Assembly (NCBI GenBank): GCA_045132235.1
Contig: JBGURX010000011.1
Span: 1-53,409, forward strand
Origin: UBA1756 sp045132235
Lineage (GTDB): Bacteria > Bacteroidota > Bacteroidia > Bacteroidales > WCHB1-69
Direction of reading: 5' to 3'
Length of the DNA stretch: 53,409 nucleotides
Positions 25,178-32,677 of this stretch are shown piece by piece. Positions within the stretch are counted from its first letter, which is position 1; each line of letters starts with the position of its first letter. The notes below the pieces were generated by a model, which was not told the origin of the DNA, did no database searches, and worked only from the letters and a program-made list of their open reading frames with translations. Position numbers and translations under genes: made by a program.

Positions 25178-25492
25178 TTAGGCTTTGATCTCAACTTCCA
25201 CACCGCTGGGGAGCTCGAGGCGCATCAGAGCGTCAATGGTCTTGCTGGTGGGGCCGTAGATGTCGAGGAGTCTCTTGTAGGTGGAGAGCTCGAACTGCTC
25301 GCGTGATTTCTTGTTCACGAAGGTGGAACGGTTCACGGTGAAGATTTTCTTGTGCGTCGGAAGCGGAATGGGACCTACGAGCACCACTTTGTCGTCCTTG
25401 TCAGCCTTGATGGTGTGGACGATTTTTTCAGCTGATTTGTCAACCAGATTGTGGTCGAAAGATTTCAGTTTGATTCTAATTTTTTCTGCCAT
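25178..25492 (-). CDS. rpsJ: 30S ribosomal protein S10
   Basis: A 104-residue ribosomal protein (MAEKIRIKLKSFDHNLVDKS..., GPIPLPTHKKIFTVNRSTFVNKKSREQFE), also the NusE antitermination factor. Length is standard. It is the last gene of the str cluster here, 48 bases after fusA, and a terminator follows it. In many Bacteroidales rpsJ continues directly into rplC and the S10 operon; here recO follows instead. Confidence 0.97.
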   Translation of the reverse strand: MAEKIRIKLKSFDHNLVDKSAEKIVHTIKADKDDKVVLVGPIPLPTHKKIFTVNRSTFVNKKSREQFELSTYKRLLDIYGPTSKTIDALMRLELPSGVEVEIKA

Positions 25493-25540
25493 TGTTGTAG
25501 AAATTTAATATTAATTAATTAATTGATTTTCAATAATTTT

Positions 25541-27640
25541 CTATAAAAGTGCAAAACGTCCCACATTCATGATATGGTCTTGAATGTCTTGCGGGACAGG
25601 TTCGTATTTGAAAAATTCCATACTGTAGTTGGCACGCCCTGAGGTGATGGAGCGGAGGCTGGTAACGTAGCCGAACATCTCGGCGAGCGGCACCTGAGCC
25701 TTGATGATCTGAAGACCGATCTGGGCATCGATTTGCTCTACGATGGCGCGGCGGCGGTTGAGGTCGCCGGTCACATTGCCGATGTATTCGTCGGGGGTAA
25801 CCACCTCGATTTTCATGATGGGCTCCAGAATGATTGAGGGCACTTCGCGGCAGGCATCGCGGAAACCGATCTTGGCGCAGATTTCAAACGCCATCACATC
25901 GGAATCCACGCTGTGGAAACTGCCATCGAGCACCGTAACCTTCAGGTTTTCCAGCGGGAAGCCAGCCATCACGCCGTTGGTCATGGCCTGTTTGAAACCC
26001 TTTTCGATGCCGGGAATGTACTCCCTGGCAATGGCGCTCGCCAACGACTTGTTCTCAAACACCAGTCCGTGCTGATCCATCGGCAGGGGTTCAAGCTGGA
26101 AGTCGATGTCGGCGTAGGAGCCTTTGCCGCCGGTCTGTTTCTTATAAACAGTGCGGTGGCGCACGCTCTGCAGGATTTCCTCCTTATAGGCCACACGCGG
26201 TTTGCCGTGGTTGCATTCCACGTTGAACTCGCGTTTGAGGCGGTCGAGCAGAATTTCGAGGTGCAGTTCGCCCATACCGCTGATGACCGTCTGTCCGGAG
26301 TTCTCATCCACACGCACGGTGAAAGTCGGGTCCTCCTCGGCGAGGCGGGCCAGTGCATTCATCAGCTTGTCCTCATCATCCTTGGTCTTGGGTTCCACGG
26401 CCACCGTGATGACGGGCTCTGGGAACTCAATGTTTTCCAAAGAGATAGGATGACGCTCGTCGGTGAGACTGTCGCCGGTATGAATCTCTTTCATGCCCAC
26501 GAGAGCAACGATGTTGCCGGCCTCCACGCTCTCCAACTGCTGTTGCTTGTTGGAGTGCATAAGGAGGATCTTGGCGACGCGCTCGCGCTTGCCGGTGGCC
26601 ACGTTCCAGACGGTTGCGCCCGCCTGGAGGGTGCCGGAATAGACTTTGATGAAGGTGAGCTTGCCAACGTACGGGTCGGTGGCGATTTTGAAGGCGAGGG
26701 CCGCAAACGGAGCCTTGGGGTCGCATTCGCGGGTCTCTTCCTTTTCGGTTTTCGGATTGATACCCTTGATGGCGGGGATGTCGAGCGGTGACGGCAGGTA
26801 GGTCACGACAGCGTCGATGAGTTTCTGCACGCCCTTGTTCTTGAACGACGAACCGCAGAGCACCGGCTGAATTTTACGGTCAATCGTGGCTTTGCGGATA
26901 ATCGGAATCAGCTCCTCGGCAGTGATGCTGTCGGCGTCGTCGAGGTATTTCATGGCAAGATCGTCGTCGAACTCGGAGAGTTTGTCGAGCATCTTGTCGC
27001 GGTACTCGGCGGCCTCCTCCCGCATATCCTCGGGGATGTCGTAAGCCTCGTAGGTCACGCCCTGGTCCTCGTCGCTCCACACGTAAGCCTTCATCTCCAG
27101 CAGGTCGATGGTACCGGAGAACTCATCTTCCGCGCCGATGGGGATGGCGAGGATGACGGGGTTGCCGTTAAGTTTCTCCTTGATCTGGTTGACTGCGGAG
27201 TAGAAGTTGGCGCCGGAGCGGTCCATCTTGTTGACGTAGCAGATGCGGGGCACGTTGTACTTGTCGGCCTGGCGCCAGACGGTTTCCGACTGGGGCTGCA
27301 CGCCGCCTACGGCACAGAAAATAGCGACGGCCCCGTCGAGAATGCGGAGGGAGCGTTCCACTTCCACCGTGAAGTCGACGTGGCCGGGGGTGTCGATGAT
27401 GTTGATTTTGTACTCCTCGTTGAGGTGTTTCCATAAAACGGTAGTGGCGGCGCTGGTAATGGTGATTCCTCGCTCTTGCTCTTGAACCATCCAGTCCATC
27501 GTCGCCGTTCCCTCATCGACTTCGCCGATTTTGTAGCTTTTACCCGTATAAAAAAGGATACGTTCTGTCGTAGTGGTCTTACCGGCGTCAATATGCGCCA
27601 TAATACCGATGTTTCGAATATTCGACAAATTTTCCGACAT
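25541..27640 (-). CDS. fusA: elongation factor G
   Basis: A 699-residue translocation GTPase. The GTPase motifs are G1 AHIDAGKTTTTE, G3 DTPGHVDFTVEVE and G4 NKMDRSGA. Domains II to V follow, ending in the conserved RSITSGRANYSMEFFKYEPVP. Length is normal. It is co-transcribed with rpsG (53 bases upstream) and rpsJ (48 bases downstream). Confidence 0.97.
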   Translation of the reverse strand: MSENLSNIRNIGIMAHIDAGKTTTTERILFYTGKSYKIGEVDEGTATMDWMVQEQERGITITSAATTVLWKHLNEEYKINIIDTPGHVDFTVEVERSLRILDGAVAIFCAVGGVQPQSETVWRQADKYNVPRICYVNKMDRSGANFYSAVNQIKEKLNGNPVILAIPIGAEDEFSGTIDLLEMKAYVWSDEDQGVTYEAYDIPEDMREEAAEYRDKMLDKLSEFDDDLAMKYLDDADSITAEELIPIIRKATIDRKIQPVLCGSSFKNKGVQKLIDAVVTYLPSPLDIPAIKGINPKTEKEETRECDPKAPFAALAFKIATDPYVGKLTFIKVYSGTLQAGATVWNVATGKRERVAKILLMHSNKQQQLESVEAGNIVALVGMKEIHTGDSLTDERHPISLENIEFPEPVITVAVEPKTKDDEDKLMNALARLAEEDPTFTVRVDENSGQTVISGMGELHLEILLDRLKREFNVECNHGKPRVAYKEEILQSVRHRTVYKKQTGGKGSYADIDFQLEPLPMDQHGLVFENKSLASAIAREYIPGIEKGFKQAMTNGVMAGFPLENLKVTVLDGSFHSVDSDVMAFEICAKIGFRDACREVPSIILEPIMKIEVVTPDEYIGNVTGDLNRRRAIVEQIDAQIGLQIIKAQVPLAEMFGYVTSLRSITSGRANYSMEFFKYEPVPQDIQDHIMNVGRFALL

Positions 27641-27693
27641 AAAAGATCCTTTTTTTACCTTGAATAAGGTGCGGGTGGGGGTATCAACAAAGA

Positions 27694-28161
27694 TTAAAAT
27701 CTGAAGTGTGAGAATGCCTTGTTGGCTTCAGCCATTCTGTGGGTATCCTCTTTACGTTTGAATGCTTGTCCTTCTTCGTTCTTAGCTGCGATAATTTCTG
27801 CTGCCAACTTAGCCGCCATGGATTTCTCGTGACGTTTACGGGCGAAGTTGATCAGGTTCTTCATGCCGACGGATTGTTTGCGAGCCGGACGGAGTTCAGT
27901 AGGAATCTGGAAGGTGGCACCACCGATTCTCTTACTCTTGACCTCCAAAGAAGGAGTTACATTGGCGAGGGCTTGTTTCCAAACCTCGATGCCGTTTTCC
28001 TTGGTCTTCTCCTCAACGATGTCGATAGCATCGTAGAAGATCTGGAAAGCGGTCTGTTTTTTGCCTTTCAACATGATGTTGTTGGCGAACTTGGTCACCA
28101 TGACATCGTTGAACTTAGGATCCGGAAGGATTATTCTGGCTTTTGGTTTTGCTTTTCTCAT
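27694..28161 (-). CDS. rpsG: 30S ribosomal protein S7
   Basis: A 155-residue 16S rRNA-binding protein (DVMVTKFANNIMLKGKKQTAFQI, GGATFQIPTELRPARK, RKRHEKSMAAKLAAEI). Length matches the family. It is the second gene of the str operon, 96 bases after rpsL. In other bacteria S7 can control this operon by binding the rpsL-rpsG gap; whether that applies here is unknown. Confidence 0.97.
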   Translation of the reverse strand: MRKAKPKARIILPDPKFNDVMVTKFANNIMLKGKKQTAFQIFYDAIDIVEEKTKENGIEVWKQALANVTPSLEVKSKRIGGATFQIPTELRPARKQSVGMKNLINFARKRHEKSMAAKLAAEIIAAKNEEGQAFKRKEDTHRMAEANKAFSHFRF

Positions 28162-28257
28162 AGTTTTGTAGCTTCAATAAATGATTAAAAATTTACTTAC
28201 TCTCGGGACGCCCATTTTGGTGCCCAATTTACTATACTATTTATTATTTATATAGTA

Positions 28258-28635
28258 TTATTTTTTCTTCGGACGCTTGGCGCCATATTTGGAACGACCC
28301 TGGAGACGGCCCTCAACACCGGCGGAGTCCAATGCACCGCGGACGATGTGATATCTGACACCCGGAAGGTCCTTCACACGACCGCCGCGCACGAGCACGA
28401 TGGAGTGTTCCTGAAGATTGTGACCCTCGCCCGGAATGTAGGCGTTCACCTCCTTTTGGTTCTGTAAACGAACTCTCGCTACTTTACGCATAGCTGAGTT
28501 AGGTTTTTTAGGCGTCGTGGTGTAAACTCTCAGGCAAACACCGCGCTTCTGCGGACATGCGTCCAAAGCCTTTGACTTGCTCTGGGAAGTCATCTTTTTT
28601 CTTCCCTTTCTTACTAATTGCTGAATTGTCGGCAT
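28258..28635 (-). CDS. rpsL: 30S ribosomal protein S12
   Basis: A 125-residue decoding-centre protein. TTTPKKPNSAMRKVARVRL and VRGGRVKDLPGVRYHIVRG are present. The lysines that change in streptomycin-resistant mutants (in PKKPNSA and in RVKDLPG) are the wild-type residues, so no resistance is indicated here. It is the first gene of the rpsL-rpsG-fusA-rpsJ operon, transcribed from the promoter at 28696. Confidence 0.97.
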   Translation of the reverse strand: MPTIQQLVRKGRKKMTSQSKSKALDACPQKRGVCLRVYTTTPKKPNSAMRKVARVRLQNQKEVNAYIPGEGHNLQEHSIVLVRGGRVKDLPGVRYHIVRGALDSAGVEGRLQGRSKYGAKRPKKK

Positions 28636-28695
28636 ACTTTAATTTGATTAATACTTGATTTTTTGTTGTTTATAAACGTCCAAAATTTGAGGCTG

Positions 28696-28703
28696 CAAAA
28701 TTA
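28696..28703 (-). promoter_or_regulatory. -7 promoter element for the str operon
   Basis: Minus-strand TAATTTTG (TAnnTTTG), 60 bases before the rpsL ATG, giving a leader that might take part in autoregulation. Confidence 0.65.
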
Positions 28704-28806
28704 CAACTTTTTTTTATTCTGACAGTCAGTGCATTAATTTTTTTCACAATTATTTTTAATTAATGCAAATAATTGATAATAAGAGAGATGTGAAAATCCC
28801 CAACAG

Positions 28807-29706
28807 CTACTGTTTTTTTTGCACTCGCCGGTCGTGCTGCCAGAGTTGGAAACTGTTGTACAAATTCTGCCAAACCGCGTACGCGGCGGGGAAGATGGCC
28901 GCCAACGGCTGGAGGTACATGCCCGCCATCCAGATGGCCAATGCCGTGTTGCGCTGTCCGAGCCCCTGTCCGCCCGCGATGCGGTCGCCATAGCGCCGTC
29001 CGATGAGGCGCCCCACGCCGAACTGCACGGCACAGCCCACCAGCGAGGCCACCGACAGCCAGATGATGCTGCGCCAGTTGTCTTTGCCATGCAGGTAGAT
29101 GAAGTCGATGGTCTGCCCGATGGTGACCATGAGCGCCATCGCCCACAGATAGAACGACCACCCCTTGAAGCGCGCGACAAAGTCGTTGGCCTTGGGTGCC
29201 AGCCACTGCAGCAGGATGACGATGACCAACGGCAGCAGGATGGTCGGACCGATCTTGGCAAACACCATCAGAAACGACTGGTGGAACGGCAGCTCCACCT
29301 GCGTGCCGATGAACGAGAAATAGAGCGGGGCCAGCAGGGCGATGGCGAAGTTGCCGACCAAGCTGTAGGCGGTGATGGTGCCGCGGTCGGCGCCCAGCAT
29401 GCAGGCGACCACCACCACCGAGGCCGCCACGGGACAAAGCACGCCGATGAGCACGCCCTGTGCCAGCAGTTCGTCGAAAGGCCGCAGGGCGAGGTAGCCG
29501 CCGAGGCTCACAACCGCCTGGAAGAGCAGCATCCAGCCGTGCATGGGCGACAGCCGCAGTTTGCGGATCTCCACCGCGCTGAAGTTCAGGAAGAGGATAA
29601 AGAAGAGCAGAAACGGCACCACCGGCCGCATCATCGCCAGCCAATGGTGGAAGAAAAGTCCCGCTACAATCGCCACGGGAAGCACCAAACTTCTGTATTT
29701 CTGCAT
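28807..29706 (-). CDS. bile acid:sodium symporter (BASS) family transporter
   Basis: A 299-residue inner-membrane protein with about 9-10 hydrophobic segments. The family signatures LCPVAASVVVVACMLGAD (first discontinuous helix, residues about 90-110) and GQRNTALAIWMAGMYLQP (second, residues about 235-255) are in place, matching the sodium- and substrate-binding crossover helices of BASS proteins. The substrate is unknown; members carry bile acids, pantoate or other organic acids. It is alone on the minus strand, upstream of the str operon, with its own promoter at 29776. The very C terminus is basic (DRRVQKKQ). Confidence 0.8.
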   Translation of the reverse strand: MQKYRSLVLPVAIVAGLFFHHWLAMMRPVVPFLLFFILFLNFSAVEIRKLRLSPMHGWMLLFQAVVSLGGYLALRPFDELLAQGVLIGVLCPVAASVVVVACMLGADRGTITAYSLVGNFAIALLAPLYFSFIGTQVELPFHQSFLMVFAKIGPTILLPLVIVILLQWLAPKANDFVARFKGWSFYLWAMALMVTIGQTIDFIYLHGKDNWRSIIWLSVASLVGCAVQFGVGRLIGRRYGDRIAGGQGLGQRNTALAIWMAGMYLQPLAAIFPAAYAVWQNLYNSFQLWQHDRRVQKKQ

Positions 29707-29775
29707 CTTATCCTAATTATCACGAAGCCCCTTCCCCACCCTCGCATCACCGACGGGCTCCTTTGAAAACGGCGG

Positions 29776-29783
29776 CAAAAATA
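29776..29783 (-). promoter_or_regulatory. -7 promoter element for the BASS transporter
   Basis: Minus-strand TATTTTTG (TAnnTTTG), 70 bases before the ATG at 29706. Confidence 0.55.
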
Positions 29784-29921
29784 CGGAATTTAACTGAAAA
29801 GTTCGCCGTTCTTTACGCTCACTCACCGCCGATTTCTTCACGCCGTAATTTACAAGGCGGCCAGAGGTACGGATCTGCCCGGTTCTTTCCAAATTATTGG
29901 ATATGATTTGGCTGTCGGAGG

Positions 29922-29939
29922 GACGCGATTTATCGCGTC
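29922..29939. repeat. GACGCGAT palindrome
   Basis: GACGCGAT and ATCGCGTC around TT. Same core as 6487-6520 and 22386-22407, here away from any stop codon. Confidence 0.7.
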
Positions 29940-29973
29940 TTTGCCGAAATGCCCCGACGACTGCAATGATCAT

Positions 29974-30112
29974 TCACCCCGAAGGGGTGATATCTTAATA
30001 ACCCCAGACAAGGCCGCGCATAGCGGACGCAGTCTGGGGTACGAGGCCGCCGCGCGCATCCCCGCGGCACGCTGGCGGCAAGATAGTACTTGTCAGGAAG
30101 TATGCCGCGGAA
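29974..30112 (+). repeat. structured repeat element, left copy
   Basis: A 139-base element made of three stem-loops: CACCCC/GGGGTG, CCCCAGAC/GTCTGGGG, and CCGCGGCA/TGCCGCGG. A copy in the opposite orientation is at 32502-32632; both share CACCCCG..GGGGTGATAT, CCCGCGGCACGCTGGC, AAGATAGTAC and TATGCCGCGGAA. The two bracket the three-gene cluster at 30217-32430. Confidence 0.75.
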
Positions 30113-30193
30113 ATACGGGCGGGTGGATGGAGGCTCTCAAAATGTTGTTTTTCGTTAAAAAAATGATTAGAAACAAATTCTGATAAAAAATAC

Positions 30194-30201
30194 TAATTTT
30201 G
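30194..30201 (+). promoter_or_regulatory. -7 promoter element for the lipoprotein-AlaX cluster
   Basis: TAATTTTG (TAnnTTTG), 15 bases before the ATG at 30217. A TTG start at 30199 overlaps the promoter and was rejected. Confidence 0.65.
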
Positions 30202-30216
30202 CAAAAAAATTTCATC

Positions 30217-30870
30217 ATGAGAAACGCCACCTCTGACAATATAGAAATCTCTCTTAATAAAGAAGAATACCCGATGATACATACGGGAGGATTGAACAAA
30301 AAGCACCATCAGAATTACGTATTTATTTTGATTATTGGAGTGATTCTGCTATCAGGATGTAGCAGAAAATCGGTACATAATGACACCAACGATTCCTCAA
30401 AAGAAATAAATTCATCCCTTAATAACTCTATCGAGACATATGACGATATCACTTTCGAGACCGACCGTGACACAAATCAGTATAAACAATGTCTGTATCA
30501 CCTGAAGCAGCTGGTAGATAAAAATGCTTGCATCCCATCCAGTGTGCTTTGCGATGCAGCACCGAGAACGGAAAAAGAATATCATATCAGTTACAGACTG
30601 ACGGAATGCACATGGACAAAAGATGTTGCCGGTGGCACTGCTTCACTCATTGATATGAACAATATGTTGTGGCAATATGCCATGGCTGACAGCGTCGGAG
30701 TCATAGAAGCGTATATGCTGTTTGGCGAGTTTGTGGACGGATATGTAGCGGAATCCACATTTGACAATTTAATCGTTTTGGAAGAAAAGTATCCGTCTAA
30801 ATTTGCCCAACTACGAAAGGAAAGGTCAAACAGATGGAATGAGGTTTATGATGAATGGAAGGCCAAATGA
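30217..30870 (+). CDS. lipoprotein of unknown function with AlaX-like N-terminal leader
   Basis: A 217-residue protein. Residues 14-25 read NKEEYPMIHTGG, like the start of the neighbouring AlaX-like protein (NKQEFPPAHT) and of the next lipoprotein (NKEEFPPAHTGG). Then come KKHHQN, a hydrophobic stretch (YVFILIIGVILL) and a lipobox LSGC, followed by a Ser/Asn-rich linker and a helical, charged domain that I do not recognise. The codons for HTGG contain GGAGGA, directly before a TTG codon (30292); translation from that TTG would give an ordinary lipoprotein signal peptide, so the true start is uncertain. AT-rich codon use. First gene of the cluster; 41 bases before the next. Confidence 0.65.
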   Translation: MRNATSDNIEISLNKEEYPMIHTGGLNKKHHQNYVFILIIGVILLSGCSRKSVHNDTNDSSKEINSSLNNSIETYDDITFETDRDTNQYKQCLYHLKQLVDKNACIPSSVLCDAAPRTEKEYHISYRLTECTWTKDVAGGTASLIDMNNMLWQYAMADSVGVIEAYMLFGEFVDGYVAESTFDNLIVLEEKYPSKFAQLRKERSNRWNEVYDEWKAK

Positions 30871-30911
30871 GCGAGTAATAATAATTGTTTATCCAAATAA
30901 CAAATAACTAT

Positions 30912-31964
30912 ATGGAACAAGAACCTGTTTTAAACGCCCACAACAAGGAGGAGTTCCCGCCCGCGCACACTGGAGGAATGGACATGTCTTTAAAATATTG
31001 GGGTGTAATATGTACTTTCATTCTTTCGGCATTAATATTCTTCGATGGATGCGTCTCTCGGAGTAAAGCGGTGAAAAACAATGACTTCTTTTGTCCGACT
31101 TTTCTGTATGAAGGTCAACTTGTTGATTCTAATGGAATGGTGTCGAATGTCAGTATCTCATTAATGAATTTGTTGGATTCTACCATTGTAGGCTCTTACT
31201 ACTACGATACATTACCAAGTGTCACATATAGTCTTGGAGGAAAAGCAAACAACAATAATTCCTTTGAAATGGGAGAATTCAGAAACGACAATCTCGCATT
31301 TGTTTGGAAAGGTACAAAAAGTGACGGAGGAAAGACTATCGAAGGAACAAGAACCGACATAAACAATGGCACTGAATATAGCTTTAAGGCATCTGTTGTC
31401 TTTGGCAAAAGCTATTGGGACTATATCCGTAGGAAACAGAGCTATGATTCATATACAAACTTGAAAGAAGCCATTCGCCACAAGGACAAGGTGCTTCGGG
31501 TTGACTTTGAAAATCGTGGCTGGACTTCGCTGCCTGCGGAAATGGCAGAACTGACCAAATTGGAGTCTGTCAACCTTCTTGGGAATAATATCGACACCTT
31601 CCCGCCAATGCTGGCACAAATGAAGAACATCTTCTACCTCAGCCTCTGTTCAAACAAGATGAAGTACATAGGCCCCGAAATCGGAGAAATGACCAACCTG
31701 AGGGTGCTCATCATCAATATGAATCAACTTCGCAGTCTTCCTAAGGAAATAGGCAACCTGACGAATTTGATGTACCTTGAAATAGGAAGCAATCCCATTG
31801 ATAGTCTTCCCGAAGAGATAAAGAACCTCACTAAACTTCAGGTGCTGCATATAGATAATTGGGAACCATCATCAGAACGTTTCTCCGACGAATATAAGCG
31901 GCATTTGCAGGACTTGCTTCCAAACTGTAAAATACATTTTGATGTAAACGACCACATAAAATAA
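30912..31964 (+). CDS. leucine-rich-repeat lipoprotein with AlaX-like N-terminal leader
   Basis: A 350-residue protein. Residues 1-20 match the AlaX-like neighbour at 16 of 20 positions (core HNKEEFPPAHT), then GG, a hydrophobic segment (VICTFILSALIFF) and a cysteine (FDGC) that could be lipidated, although the lipobox is poor. Residues about 200-335 hold five to six leucine-rich repeats (LTKLESVNLLGNNI, MTNLRVLIINMNQLRSLP, LTNLMYLEIGSNPIDSLP). The middle region is a beta-rich domain of unknown type. GGAGGA at 30972-30977 lies just before two in-frame ATGs (30978, 30984); either could be the real start and would give a normal signal peptide. The stop is 1 base from the AlaX-like ATG. Confidence 0.7.
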   Translation: MEQEPVLNAHNKEEFPPAHTGGMDMSLKYWGVICTFILSALIFFDGCVSRSKAVKNNDFFCPTFLYEGQLVDSNGMVSNVSISLMNLLDSTIVGSYYYDTLPSVTYSLGGKANNNNSFEMGEFRNDNLAFVWKGTKSDGGKTIEGTRTDINNGTEYSFKASVVFGKSYWDYIRRKQSYDSYTNLKEAIRHKDKVLRVDFENRGWTSLPAEMAELTKLESVNLLGNNIDTFPPMLAQMKNIFYLSLCSNKMKYIGPEIGEMTNLRVLIINMNQLRSLPKEIGNLTNLMYLEIGSNPIDSLPEEIKNLTKLQVLHIDNWEPSSERFSDEYKRHLQDLLPNCKIHFDVNDHIK

Positions 31965-31965
31965 T

Positions 31966-32430
31966 ATGGAACAGACTCCAATTCTCAACGAGCATAATAA
32001 ACAAGAGTTTCCTCCCGCGCACACGGCCGAGCACCTGCTCAACCAAACTATGGTGCGCCTGTATGGCTGCGAACGGAGCCGCAACTCGCACATCGAACGC
32101 AAGAAGAGCAAGATCAACTTCCTCCTCGACCGGCCGCTCACCCAAGAGGAGGTGACCGACATCGAGCGCCGCATCAACGAGCTCATACAGGCCGACCTGC
32201 CCGTCACCTACGAGTTCGTGACCCGCGACAACATCCCCGCCGGCGTCACCCTCGCCAAACTGCCCGACAGCGCCAGCGAAACCCTCCGCATCGTGCGCAT
32301 CGGCGACTACGACGTGTGCGCCTGTCTCGGCACGCACGTGAAATCCACCGGCGAGATCGGCACCTTCCGCATCACCAGCACCAGCTACAACGACGGCAGC
32401 TTCCGCTTCGTTTTCAAGGTGGCGGAATGA
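31966..32430 (+). CDS. AlaX-like alanyl-tRNA editing domain protein
   Basis: A 154-residue protein related to the editing domain of alanyl-tRNA synthetase, which hydrolyses mischarged tRNA-Ala. The zinc motif HxxxH is HTAEH at residues 19-23, and the CxxxH is CLGTH at residues 120-124, in the order expected for free-standing AlaX proteins. ERKKSKINFLLDRPLTQEEVTDIERRINE lies between them. Its first 20 residues are echoed in both upstream lipoproteins. It starts 1 base after the lipoprotein stop, so they share a transcript. GC content is higher than in the two lipoproteins. The stop codon lies in a hairpin repeat. Confidence 0.85.
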   Translation: MEQTPILNEHNKQEFPPAHTAEHLLNQTMVRLYGCERSRNSHIERKKSKINFLLDRPLTQEEVTDIERRINELIQADLPVTYEFVTRDNIPAGVTLAKLPDSASETLRIVRIGDYDVCACLGTHVKSTGEIGTFRITSTSYNDGSFRFVFKVAE

Positions 32431-32467
32431 TTTTTCACCATTCCGCCGACCGTCAGGGAGGCGGAAT
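32421..32467. repeat. TTCCGCC hairpin repeat overlapping the alaX stop
   Basis: GGCGGAAT (32421-32428), ATTCCGCC (32440-32447) and GGCGGAAT (32460-32467) allow two alternative hairpins. The first arm contains the last codons and stop TGA (32428-32430) of the AlaX-like gene. The 32440-32467 part matches 49-73 and 6546-6572. Confidence 0.7.
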
Positions 32468-32501
32468 CTCCCCCACCTCCCTTCTATCCCACACCCCGTT
32501 C

Positions 32502-32632
32502 TTCCGCGGCATACCTGCCGCCCGGTACTATCTTACTGCCAGCGTGCCGCGGGGTGGTGCACGGGGACACACACATCCCCGCACTGCGCTACGCTTGTAC
32601 GGGGTTACCAAAATATCACCCCTACGGGGTGA
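32502..32632 (-). repeat. structured repeat element, right inverted copy
   Basis: A 131-base copy, reverse complement of the 29974-30112 element, with the same terminal hairpins (CCGCGGCA...TGCCGCGG and CACCCC...GGGGTG). The inner part differs (GTGTGTGTCCCC instead of the GTCTGGGG stem). It lies between the AlaX-like gene and the metal-efflux operon. Confidence 0.75.
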
Positions 32633-32652
32633 CGGGAATTAAGTTTTTTTTG

Positions 32653-32660
32653 TAATTTTG
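32653..32660 (+). promoter_or_regulatory. -7 promoter element for the metal-efflux operon
   Basis: TAATTTTG (TAnnTTTG) after a T-rich run, 17 bases before the ATG at 32678. Confidence 0.65.
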
Positions 32661-32677
32661 CAGCCGATTTTATAAAC

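Larger units (their letters stand above)
29707..30216. other. 510-base intergenic region with repeats
   Basis: No credible gene. It holds the promoter of the BASS transporter (29776-29783), a GACGCGAT palindrome (29922-29939), a structured repeat (29974-30112), and the promoter of the next gene (30194-30201). Confidence 0.6.

Noticed and set aside
28258..28635. Streptomycin resistance change in rpsL
   Set aside because: Both resistance-linked lysines are wild type.
30217..32430. Toxin-immunity pair reading of the lipoprotein cluster
   Set aside because: No toxin domain or known immunity family is visible; LRR and lipoprotein features alone do not support it.
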